Part shown: one piece after another, positions 1 to 5,645 of the stretch
Layout: each line of letters starts with the position of its first letter
Numbering within the stretch: position 1 is the first letter of the stretch
Assembly: GCA_964627055.1 (NCBI GenBank)
Contig: CAZVGV010000021.1
Coordinates: 1-11,514 of the forward strand
Direction of reading: 5' to 3'
Source of the DNA: JBBTQS01 sp964627055
GTDB lineage: Bacteria > Patescibacteriota > Patescibacteriia > Magasanikbacterales > JBBTQS01
Length of the DNA stretch: 11,514 nucleotides
Notes under the pieces: model-generated
Seen by the model: the letters and a program-made list of their open reading frames with translations, nothing else
What the model was told of the DNA's origin: nothing
The model's database searches: none
Position numbers and translations under genes: made by a program

Positions 1-331
1 GTGCGTCGGTAACTGCTGCATGCGCCATGCGCAGCTTCGCGTCGCGGAGGAAGTGCTGGATGCTGTCGTGATACGGTGCGAGCTTGCGACCGAGCGAATC
101 AATGCGAGTCTCAGTATGCACGAATGCGATCATCTGCTCGAGCACTTCTTCGTCTACGTGGAAAAGAAGGTACTCATCACTGTCGGGGTATACCCAGAGC
201 GGGCGTACCACTCCGCACGGAGCCGATGGCTCACTCATGAGGAGCGGCACTGGGAAGTCGTCTGCTCCACCATATGGTACGGCAAAGCAGAAGATTCTCC
301 GCAATGGATTGCTAGTAATAGTAGGTGTCAT
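1..331 (-). CDS. hypothetical protein, N-terminal part (runs off left edge)
   Basis: An open minus-strand frame of 110 codons with no stop before the window edge. I read the start as the ATG at 331-329; an in-frame ATG at 346-344 and another at 238-236 are alternatives. No strong Shine-Dalgarno precedes it. It overlaps the end of the upstream lipoprotein gene by 20 nt (TAG at 314-312), which suggests translational coupling. The product begins with a mixed region, then has a soluble stretch rich in Asp, Glu, His and Tyr (around VYPDSDEYLLFHVDEEVLEQ) and a likely amphipathic helix. I see no signal peptide or membrane segment and do not recognise the family. Amino-acid composition and the overlap argue for a real gene, while the plus-strand frames over the same bases look random. 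Function unknown. Confidence 0.6.
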   Translation of the reverse strand, partial: MTPTITSNPLRRIFCFAVPYGGADDFPVPLLMSEPSAPCGVVRPLWVYPDSDEYLLFHVDEEVLEQMIAFVHTETRIDSLGRKLAPYHDSIQHFLRDAKLRMAHAAVTDA

Positions 332-698
332 CGAGGTCACATCCATCGATCACCTCACCCAGACAATAATCACCGTAGCAGCTATCGTCCTCGGTGCAGG
401 GATTGTGGTCGTCGCAGTACACGACACCTTGTTGATCAGTCGTCTTGAGCATGCATGCTCCTGTCTCGTAGTCGATGCTTGCGGTAAGGCAGGGGTTGTC
501 CGTTGCGCATGGAAGCGTCGAGGTGAAGGTGGTTGTTGTCTCTCGTAGCACTGGTGCACTGCGTGGGATGGTGGAACTCACTTCTTCCCGCGACACGTCC
601 TGTGTAGCAGACTGTGCGTCGGATGTATCGGAGGGAGTAGGGGGTGTGCGCAGCTCGCAGGATGCGATCAGTACACACCAGAAGAACAGTCGGTACAT
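312..698 (-). CDS. small Cys-rich repeat lipoprotein
   Basis: 128 residues. The N-terminus has a short positive start, a hydrophobic stretch (about residues 4-12) and a lipobox I-A-S-C with the lipidated cysteine at residue 14, so it should be a surface or periplasm-facing lipoprotein. Residues 20-60 form a Ser/Thr/Pro-rich linker. The C-terminal half holds two Cys-rich units: one starting at C64 (C-A-T-D-N-P-C) and one at C95 (CDDHNPCTEDDSC, then Y-C at 112 and C at 120). This C-D-D-x-N-P-C-T pattern is common in secreted proteins of myxobacteria and other environmental bacteria, and it recurs in the large lipoprotein at 3654-4808. The start is well supported: AAGGAGG lies 5 nt upstream of the ATG. 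The gene is divergent from gpsA. Its binding partner or role cannot be told from sequence. Confidence 0.8.
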   Translation of the reverse strand: MYRLFFWCVLIASCELRTPPTPSDTSDAQSATQDVSREEVSSTIPRSAPVLRETTTTFTSTLPCATDNPCLTASIDYETGACMLKTTDQQGVVYCDDHNPCTEDDSCYGDYCLGEVIDGCDLDDTYYY

Positions 699-708
699 GT
701 ACTCCTCC

Positions 709-737
709 TTGTGGAGTGAAGGGAGTGCGGCTACACT
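709..737 (+). promoter_or_regulatory. candidate promoter for the gpsA operon
   Basis: TTGTGG (709-714), a 17-nt spacer and TACACT (732-737) form a modest sigma70-like promoter about 40 nt ahead of the gpsA ATG. Its -10 shares bases with the opposing lipoprotein -10, so the two promoters would run into each other. The match is only moderate. Confidence 0.35.
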
Positions 738-762
738 AGTAACGGATACATGTACGAGTCAA
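733..762 (-). promoter_or_regulatory. candidate promoter for the small lipoprotein
   Basis: On the minus strand TTGACT (762-757) is followed after 18 nt by TAGTGT (738-733), with a strong Shine-Dalgarno further downstream. The -35 is good and the -10 weak. It overlaps a possible gpsA -10 on the other strand. Confidence 0.45.
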
Positions 763-777
763 TTGTGGATAAAAATT

Positions 778-1671
778 ATGGCAAAAATAACAGTGCTTGG
801 TGCTGGTGAATTTGGTTCTGCTCTTTCCTATGTTCTACAGCGCGCAGGGCACACGTGCACCATGTGGGATGTGGATGCCTCCAAGATGCCAGAACCGCAT
901 ACGCTTGAATCTGCATTGCAGCAGGCCCAGTTTGTGATCGCTGCTGTGCCATCCTGGGTGTTGCGCACCTGCCTCACCAACGCGGTGCCTCATATTCCTG
1001 AAGGAGCAATCGTTATTTCGATTGCCAAGGGAATGGAGCGTGAGTCACATGCTACAACAGATGTATTGTGTCACGAGGTTCTTGGTGATGCGGTACCTAC
1101 GGTGTTTCTTTCTGGTCCGATGCTCGCTGAAGAATTGGTGATGGACCGACCAGCAGGTGCTGTTCTTGCTTCAACGAATACTGCTGCGCTTGTAGCCACG
1201 CGTGCGCTGTTTGTGAACACGTCACTGCGTGTCACTACTACTGATGATGTTCGAGGAGTAGTGCTGTGCGGTGTGTTGAAGAACGTCTATACCATTGGGG
1301 TAGGAATGCTTGTGGCACTTGAGCTGGGGGGCAATGCTCGCGGTACATACACTGCAGTTGCTGTTGAGGAAATGGCACGCCAATGCGAAGCGCTCGGTGG
1401 TCGACATGCAACGATGTTTGGTATCGCAGGCATTGGTGATTTTGTCGCGTCCTCGGCAGGCATGTACTCGCGTAATTTCACCTTTGGGTATGAGTTTGTG
1501 AAAGATCCGGAAAAGGCTACTACTGCAGAAGGCGTTGCGTCCTATGGCTCCCTGGTCCAAAAACTCGGCGGTGAATCTGCACTTGCACACTATCCGCTGC
1601 TCTCTGGTATAGTAGGTGTGCTGCGCGGAGTGCAGTCGCCGGCAGCATTTTTCACTCAGTTTTATCAATAA
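778..1671 (+). CDS. gpsA: glycerol-3-phosphate dehydrogenase [NAD(P)+]
   Basis: Makes sn-glycerol-3-phosphate from dihydroxyacetone phosphate in the cytoplasm, the entry to phospholipid backbones. The 297 residues start with a Rossmann motif G8-A-G10-E-F-G13. They continue with VIAAVPSWVLR and S-I-A-K-G (81-85), SGPMLAEEL (112-120), the catalytic-lysine segment V-L-K168-N-V, then G-I-G-D221 and S-R-N (231-233) in the substrate-binding domain. The family is usually about 330 residues, so this is a compact version, shortened mainly at the C-terminus. I chose the ATG at 778 because the Rossmann strand begins right after it. The frame is open upstream, but that stretch overlaps the minus-strand lipoprotein and is not GpsA-like. 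No Shine-Dalgarno. It is the first gene of a four-gene operon, with only 4 nt to the next start. Confidence 0.93.
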   Translation: MAKITVLGAGEFGSALSYVLQRAGHTCTMWDVDASKMPEPHTLESALQQAQFVIAAVPSWVLRTCLTNAVPHIPEGAIVISIAKGMERESHATTDVLCHEVLGDAVPTVFLSGPMLAEELVMDRPAGAVLASTNTAALVATRALFVNTSLRVTTTDDVRGVVLCGVLKNVYTIGVGMLVALELGGNARGTYTAVAVEEMARQCEALGGRHATMFGIAGIGDFVASSAGMYSRNFTFGYEFVKDPEKATTAEGVASYGSLVQKLGGESALAHYPLLSGIVGVLRGVQSPAAFFTQFYQ

Positions 1672-1675
1672 GTGT

Positions 1676-2287
1676 ATGGCAATAGAACCGCGTACGTTCG
1701 TGTGGGAAAAGCCGTTGTCTGGCATTTCAGAAAAAACACTCCAGATTCATCAGGACACGCTCTATCAAGGGTATGTAAAGAAGGCGAATGAGATTTCGGA
1801 GAAGCTCAAGGAGTATTGTTACAACCAGGCTAACTTCGATGCACCGAATCAGTCGTACAGCCACATTCGTGGGCTCAAAGAAGGTGAGACATTTGCACGC
1901 AACGGAGCGTACCTCCACGAGTGGTATTTCTCGGTGCTTGGAGGAAACGGCGAACCAACAGGTCCGCTTGTTGAAGCACTCATTGCAAAGATGGGGTCTC
2001 TGGAGAATTTCTACGGGTACTTCAAGGCGTGTGGTATGGCAGCACGCGGCTGGGCAGTGTTGTGTTGGGATATGCGAGCACAATCACTTAAAGTATACAC
2101 TGCTGATGCGCACAACCAGGGTGGGGTTTGGGGCTGTATTCCATTGATTGTCCTCGATGTGTATGAGCATGCATACTTCATCGACTTTGGCGCCAACCGT
2201 GGTGCGTATATCGATGAATTCTTCAAGAACCTTGATTGGCAAGTGGCGAACGAGTACTATGAGAAGGCACGTCAGTGCACACTGTAA
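1676..2287 (+). CDS. superoxide dismutase, Fe/Mn family
   Basis: Converts superoxide to hydrogen peroxide and oxygen. The 203 residues show all four metal ligands by comparison with E. coli SodA: H25, H81, D161 and H165 (in DVYEHAYF), plus the active-site Tyr33. The metal-tuning residues look Mn-type: Gly77 sits where Fe enzymes have Gln, and a Gln comes from the C-terminal domain (H-N-Q148). Outer-shell positions are unusual. The conserved second-shell His of the HxxxH pair is Leu29, and the Trp of the usual DVWEH motif is Tyr163. Metal preference cannot be settled from sequence. I chose the ATG at 1676, 4 nt after the gpsA stop, without a Shine-Dalgarno. The peroxiredoxin gene begins 18 nt downstream and would remove the peroxide formed. 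Confidence 0.93.
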   Translation: MAIEPRTFVWEKPLSGISEKTLQIHQDTLYQGYVKKANEISEKLKEYCYNQANFDAPNQSYSHIRGLKEGETFARNGAYLHEWYFSVLGGNGEPTGPLVEALIAKMGSLENFYGYFKACGMAARGWAVLCWDMRAQSLKVYTADAHNQGGVWGCIPLIVLDVYEHAYFIDFGANRGAYIDEFFKNLDWQVANEYYEKARQCTL

Positions 2288-2305
2288 TTCCTAATCAGAT
2301 TTTCT

Positions 2306-2902
2306 ATGTCTTGCTGTAAAGAAAACGGCGGCGGTTGCGGTGATGAGGGAATGTTCGAGGAGTTCGGCGATATGTCAGGTGCTCCACTCCAGGTAGGACA
2401 TCCAGCACCACATTTTGATGAGATGGCGTATGTGGCAGGCGAGTTCAAGCGTGTGCGTCTCGCTGATTACGCAGGCAAGTGGGTTGTTCTTTTCTTCTAT
2501 CCACTCGACTTCACGTTCGTGTGTCCAACAGAGATCAAGGGCTTCGCATCGCATGAAGCTGAGTTTACATCCAAGAATGCGGTGATCGTCGGAGCATCTA
2601 CTGACTCTGAGCACAGCCACAAGGCATGGTTCGAGCGTGATCTGCCAAATGTAAAGTTCCCGGTACTTGCAGACACTGCACATCGCGTTGCGCGTAACTA
2701 CGGTGTTCTTCTTGAAGACAAAGGTATCGCACTTCGCGGAACATTCATTATCGACCCAGAGGGTGTACTCAAGTACATGGTTGTGTCAGATAACAATGTT
2801 GGCCGCTCCGTAAAAGAGACGGTCCGTGTACTTGAGGCGCTTCAGACTGGTGAGCTCTGCCCAATTGAATGGGAGCCAGGCAAGGAGACACTCGGTAAGT
2901 AA
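2306..2902 (+). CDS. typical 2-Cys peroxiredoxin (AhpC/Prx1 type)
   Basis: Reduces hydrogen peroxide and organic peroxides. The 198 residues contain the active-site motif YPLDFTFVCPTE with Pro66, Thr70 and peroxidatic Cys73, the supporting Arg144 (in ALRGTF), and the resolving cysteine Cys185 in G-E-L-C-P. The protein ends soon after the resolving cysteine. It lacks the GGLG and YF elements that make eukaryotic Prx easy to over-oxidise, so it should be the robust bacterial form. The first 30 residues are an extra segment holding three cysteines (C3, C4 and C11, among glycines) that is not part of the usual fold. If translation began at Met16 or Met23 this segment would be missing, but the ATG at 2306 fits the 18-nt gap after the SOD gene. 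No partner AhpF or thioredoxin reductase lies nearby. Confidence 0.93.
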   Translation: MSCCKENGGGCGDEGMFEEFGDMSGAPLQVGHPAPHFDEMAYVAGEFKRVRLADYAGKWVVLFFYPLDFTFVCPTEIKGFASHEAEFTSKNAVIVGASTDSEHSHKAWFERDLPNVKFPVLADTAHRVARNYGVLLEDKGIALRGTFIIDPEGVLKYMVVSDNNVGRSVKETVRVLEALQTGELCPIEWEPGKETLGK

Positions 2903-2918
2903 TCCACCACAAGGAGGT

Positions 2919-3503
2919 ATGTCTCGTGAGATTGTTCTCGACATCGAAACGCAAAACATCTTCGCAGACGTAGGTAACGACATCAGAGGCCTCAAGGTCT
3001 CTGTTGTCTGTTTGTACGACTACGCGACAGATACATTTCAGTCCTTCAAGGAAGATGAGCTCAAGAATATGTGGCCGCTTCTCGAGCAAGCAGACCGCAT
3101 CATAGGGTACAACTCCATCTTCTTCGATATTCCGGTACTCAACAACTATTATGCTGGCGACCTGCTCAAGTTGCCACAGCTCGACATGCTCGTAGAGATC
3201 AAGAAAAATCTCGGCAACCGTCTCAAGCTCAATGACGTTGCAAAGGCGACGCTCAAGATTGAAAAGAGCGGTGAGGGTCTGCAGGCGGTGCAGTGGTACA
3301 AGGAAGGCAACTGGGACGATCTCATCAAGTATTGCATGGATGATGTGAAGATTACTCGCGACGTGTACGAGTTCGGCAAGAAGAACAAGCAGCTCTTCTA
3401 CAACGATATTCTCACGGGCCAGCTGCGTCCTTTCCCAGTGAATTTCGAGATGCCAGCTGCATCGACCACGCCGATGAATGTGAATCTCTCGCTCCCTTTC
3501 TAG
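2919..3503 (+). CDS. predicted 3'-5' exonuclease, RNase H-like (DnaQ/YprB type)
   Basis: 194 residues with the three DEDD exonuclease motifs: Exo I D8-I-E10 (VLDIETQN), Exo II around GYNSIFFD (N65, D70) and Exo III Y138-C-M-D-D142 (YxxxD). These acidic residues bind two metal ions that cleave a phosphodiester bond. The protein fits the stand-alone predicted PolB-like/RNase_H_2 exonucleases; whether the substrate is DNA or RNA cannot be told. I chose the ATG at 2919 because the first motif follows at once; the frame is open upstream into the peroxiredoxin gene. AAGGAGG lies at 2911-2917, only 1 nt before this ATG, which is closer than normal. It is the last gene of the operon, followed by a terminator. 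Pairing with SOD and peroxiredoxin might hint at repair after oxidation, but that is inference. Confidence 0.85.
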   Translation: MSREIVLDIETQNIFADVGNDIRGLKVSVVCLYDYATDTFQSFKEDELKNMWPLLEQADRIIGYNSIFFDIPVLNNYYAGDLLKLPQLDMLVEIKKNLGNRLKLNDVAKATLKIEKSGEGLQAVQWYKEGNWDDLIKYCMDDVKITRDVYEFGKKNKQLFYNDILTGQLRPFPVNFEMPAASTTPMNVNLSLPF

Positions 3504-3527
3504 TTAAGGTATTTCCTGTATTTAGTG

Positions 3528-3554
3528 AAAAAGTCTGCCCTGTGCAGGCTTTTT
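3528..3554 (+). terminator. intrinsic terminator of the gpsA-SOD-Prx-exonuclease operon
   Basis: AAAAAGTCTGC (3528-3538) pairs with GCAGGCTTTTT (3544-3554) across a 5-nt loop, an 11-bp stem with one G-U pair that ends in a T run. It lies 25 nt after the exonuclease stop. Confidence 0.85.
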
Positions 3555-3557
3555 CTG

Positions 3558-3586
3558 TTGACAAAATCGTAAAAAAGTGCTTCAAT
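3558..3586 (+). promoter_or_regulatory. sigma70-type promoter of the large Cys-rich lipoprotein
   Basis: A perfect TTGACA (3558-3563), a 17-nt A-rich spacer and TTCAAT (3581-3586) sit directly after the previous operon's terminator. Transcription would start near 3593. Confidence 0.7.
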
Positions 3587-3589
3587 ACG

Positions 3590-3639
3590 CCAGAACTTCC
3601 AGGAACGGATTCTGGTTGTTTTGCGTTGCGGGGCAACGC
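3590..3639 (+). promoter_or_regulatory. 5' leader with two inverted repeats
   Basis: CCAGAA (3590-3595) and TTCTGG (3610-3615) form an inverted repeat around the expected transcription start, with a nested TTCC/GGAA inside. A second, perfect one, GCGTTGC (3623-3629) and GCAACGC (3633-3639) with a GGG loop, ends two bases before the Shine-Dalgarno GAGGAG at 3642-3647. The first could be an operator or an mRNA hairpin, the second a hairpin that sets ribosome access. No known riboswitch is recognisable. Confidence 0.45.
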
Positions 3640-3653
3640 GTGAGGAGAGAGAC

Positions 3654-4808
3654 ATGAAGAACGTATTGTGGGCGATCCTTGTCGCACTCGCCATGGTGGC
3701 GTGCGGCTCGGATCCGTCAGTGACCGGCATGCAGCTCCCGTCAGAAGTTGCTGCACTTCCTGCGCCGAAGGACGGGAAGCTCAAGGTCGAGGAGGCGACG
3801 TTGTCGAGCTCCTGGTGCTCGAGCAACTCGAAGTGCTCGGACGATCTCGACAACTGGCTGTACAATCACGACGTCGACAGCTGGTGCGTGACCGGGGAGT
3901 ACGCGTGGTGCTCGAGCGGCACGTGCAAAGGTTCGATGACCATCGACTTCCTCTGCTCCGAATCCGAGTACGGATGTACCTCAGATGCACAGTGCGGCTC
4001 TGGGTATCGCTGTCTCGCGGGGACGTGCTCGTACTACGGCAACTGGTACGGTGGCAGCTGCGACGACGGTGACGCATGTACGTACAACGACACCTACACG
4101 AGCAGCTGGTCCTGCAGTGGCACACGCTACACCTGCAGCGACGGCAACGCATGTACCTCCGACGAATGCTACGTCAGCGGTGGAACACCGTACTGCCGCA
4201 ACTCGTCCACGTCGTGCCAGGACAACGATGCGTGCACGACGGACTGGTGCAGCTCCGGCGGTACGTGTCAGCACACGCGCACAAGCGGATGTTGCACGTC
4301 ATCGAGCCAGTGCAGCTCGGGGTACGTCTGCAGCTACAACCAGTGCGTCTGGTCCGGTTACAACAGTGGCGGGAACAGTGGTGTGGTGGGAACGGTGTAC
4401 GCCGAGATCGTTACGGCTCCGTCGTTCAATGCGTCGTGGGCAGACTTCTACGGGCAGTTCTGCAGCTGGGGTGGGATGAGCAATTACGCGACTCCCACGT
4501 GTTCACAGAGCGGCTTCAATCGAAGCTGGGGCTACATGAACAGCACGGCCTGGGTCTCCGAGAACAACTGGAACCGCAAGGTGCTGAAGGTGCAGCTCAC
4601 CGTGCCAGAGGGTGCGCGGACCAACGAGGGATTCCTCATCGGAAGTCTCGTGGTCAGCGGCAACCGTAATGTCTGGTACCCGGAGAAGGCGAGCGGTGCC
4701 AACGACGTCACGGTTCGGTTCCTGGACTACGCGGGGCGAGAGCTTCAGCAGTACATCTACAACTCCAACAACGGCGGGTACCTGGTGAAGGTGAAGCTGC
4801 AGCACTGA
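3654..4808 (+). CDS. large Cys-rich repeat lipoprotein
   Basis: 384 residues with a lipoprotein signal: K2, a hydrophobic core (4-15) and M-V-A-C with Cys17. A linker is followed by a Cys-rich region (about 55-231) of two repeat types. Type A, C-x-D-x-x-A-C-T, occurs at C136, C161 and C188. Type B, C-T-S-x-x-Q-C-x-S-G-Y-x-C, occurs at 108-120 and 214-226. Residues 245-384 form a separate aromatic-, Ser- and Asn-rich domain, probably beta-sheet, that I do not recognise. Even numbers of cysteines per unit and the export signal suggest disulfide-bonded surface modules, perhaps for adhesion or binding. The start is supported by GAGGAG 6 nt upstream. Codons strongly favour G/C third positions and the stop is TGA, unlike the TAA/TAG of all neighbours, which points to transfer. 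Function is not known. Confidence 0.85.
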   Translation: MKNVLWAILVALAMVACGSDPSVTGMQLPSEVAALPAPKDGKLKVEEATLSSSWCSSNSKCSDDLDNWLYNHDVDSWCVTGEYAWCSSGTCKGSMTIDFLCSESEYGCTSDAQCGSGYRCLAGTCSYYGNWYGGSCDDGDACTYNDTYTSSWSCSGTRYTCSDGNACTSDECYVSGGTPYCRNSSTSCQDNDACTTDWCSSGGTCQHTRTSGCCTSSSQCSSGYVCSYNQCVWSGYNSGGNSGVVGTVYAEIVTAPSFNASWADFYGQFCSWGGMSNYATPTCSQSGFNRSWGYMNSTAWVSENNWNRKVLKVQLTVPEGARTNEGFLIGSLVVSGNRNVWYPEKASGANDVTVRFLDYAGRELQQYIYNSNNGGYLVKVKLQH

Positions 4809-4850
4809 GCTTCTCCCACCAGGAGTTCGACTTCCGCCTCGGACAACTGA

Positions 4851-4903
4851 ACCCCCTCGACTATCATCGCAAATGCGGTGCTCTGGTCGGGGGGTGTTTT
4901 TTT
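4851..4903 (+). terminator. intrinsic terminator with nested hairpin
   Basis: ACCCCCTCGAC (4851-4861) pairs with GTCGGGGGGT (4886-4895), leaving one bulged T. The loop folds again (CATCGCA with TGCGGTG), and seven Ts follow at 4897-4903. It ends the lipoprotein transcript, and its T run overlaps the stop codon of the convergent reductase gene. There is no T run in the other direction. Confidence 0.85.
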
Positions 4904-5573
4904 AAGTGAAAAGTTCAAAGAAAATGTTCGTTGGGCTGACGCCAGAGGCGATGAGGGCCTTGCGCATCTCGAGAACCATGGGTGGTGTGCCGCACAAGTA
5001 ATACTGTGTCGATGGGTTTTCGTGCACAATGATATTCGTGTGCGTGGTGACACGACCACGAAGACCTGGCCACTCGTCACCTGGTTGCGAGAGTGTGACA
5101 TAGAACTGTGCAGCACGCGGCGTCAGGTCATCTACCCAGAACAGCTCTTGTTCATTTCGCATGCCGAACCACACCGTTGCATGCGGTGCTTCTGCGAGCA
5201 TGGCGCGAAACGGTGCGATACCTGTACCAGTGGCAATGAAAACAATTGGCACGGTTGTGTCCTTCACCACAAAGTGGCCATGTGGTGCGTCACCAGTGAT
5301 ACGTTCGCCGATCTGGAGATTATTGAGGTACACCGATCCGGTTCCGCCTTCCACAAGCTTGATGCACAGTTCGAACATCCCGGGCTCAACCGCCACAGAC
5401 GCAATAGAATAGGAACGTCGGAGTGTTTTGCCTTCAGTCGTGGGGATATCGATGTTTACAAACTGCCCTGGTCGATAGGTGAATTCTGGATTTTCCATCG
5501 CAAATTTGCACCAAAAAACCGTTGAGGTCAACGTGGATTTATCAATGAGGGTTGCATTGAATTGCGTGGCCAT
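4902..5573 (-). CDS. ferredoxin/flavodoxin-NAD(P)H reductase (FNR-like flavoprotein)
   Basis: 223 residues of the ferredoxin-NADP reductase superfamily, which moves electrons between NAD(P)H and a ferredoxin through FAD. The FAD-binding barrel shows R53-S-Y-S (R-x-Y-S motif) and the pyrophosphate-contacting G-G-T-G-S (76-80). The nucleotide domain shows FIATGTGIAPFRAML (112-126) and the late motif Y-L-C-G-T-P-P (192-198). The chain ends in F-F-E-L-F-T, the usual aromatic C-terminus region. No iron-sulfur cysteines are present, so the partner must be a separate ferredoxin. Two candidate ferredoxins are encoded in the divergent Fe-S operon. The start at 5573 is only 69 nt from the Rrf2 regulator's start, so both genes can share one operator. 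No Shine-Dalgarno. NADH versus NADPH use is uncertain. Confidence 0.88.
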   Translation of the reverse strand: MATQFNATLIDKSTLTSTVFWCKFAMENPEFTYRPGQFVNIDIPTTEGKTLRRSYSIASVAVEPGMFELCIKLVEGGTGSVYLNNLQIGERITGDAPHGHFVVKDTTVPIVFIATGTGIAPFRAMLAEAPHATVWFGMRNEQELFWVDDLTPRAAQFYVTLSQPGDEWPGLRGRVTTHTNIIVHENPSTQYYLCGTPPMVLEMRKALIASGVSPTNIFFELFT

Positions 5574-5579
5574 AGGGGC

Positions 5580-5608
5580 TTGACACAGAGGGTAGTTTCG
5601 CGTACGAT
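5580..5608 (+). promoter_or_regulatory. promoter of the rrf2-iscS-iscU operon
   Basis: TTGACA (5580-5585), a 17-nt spacer and TACGAT (5603-5608). Transcription would start near 5615, leaving a leader of under 30 nt before the regulator's ATG. Confidence 0.75.
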
Positions 5609-5617
5609 GCGCATATC

Positions 5618-5632
5618 ATACTGATTTAGTAT
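5618..5632. promoter_or_regulatory. candidate Rrf2 operator between divergent genes
   Basis: ATACT-GATTT-AGTAT is a perfect 5-bp-arm inverted repeat just downstream of the expected start of the regulator's transcript. Read on the minus strand it contains TATACT (5633-5628), a plausible -10 for the reductase gene, though no good -35 accompanies it. A protein bound here could block both promoters. AT-rich arms of this kind suit Rrf2/IscR dimers, but the match to IscR type 1 sites is only partial. Confidence 0.5.
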
Positions 5633-5633
5633 A

Positions 5634-5645
5634 CATTGCGCAATG
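5634..5645. repeat. 12-bp perfect palindrome over the regulator's start codon
   Basis: CATTGCGCAATG reads the same on both strands and its last three bases are the ATG of the regulator gene. The 9-mer ATTGCGCAA recurs at 6008-6016, 29 nt before the iscS start. No Shine-Dalgarno is present here. Confidence 0.6.

Noticed and set aside
475..777. In-frame extension of gpsA upstream of the chosen ATG
   Set aside because: It overlaps the opposing lipoprotein gene, does not resemble GpsA, and the Rossmann motif starts right after the ATG at 778.
3985..4479. Long Arg/Thr/Ala-rich open frames on both strands inside the large lipoprotein gene
   Set aside because: They are shadows of a high-G+C coding region; the true frame has signal peptide, lipobox, Shine-Dalgarno and Cys repeats.
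4878..5525. 215-codon plus-strand open frame antisense to the reductase
   Set aside because: No family features, no start signals, and the minus-strand frame has full FNR motifs.
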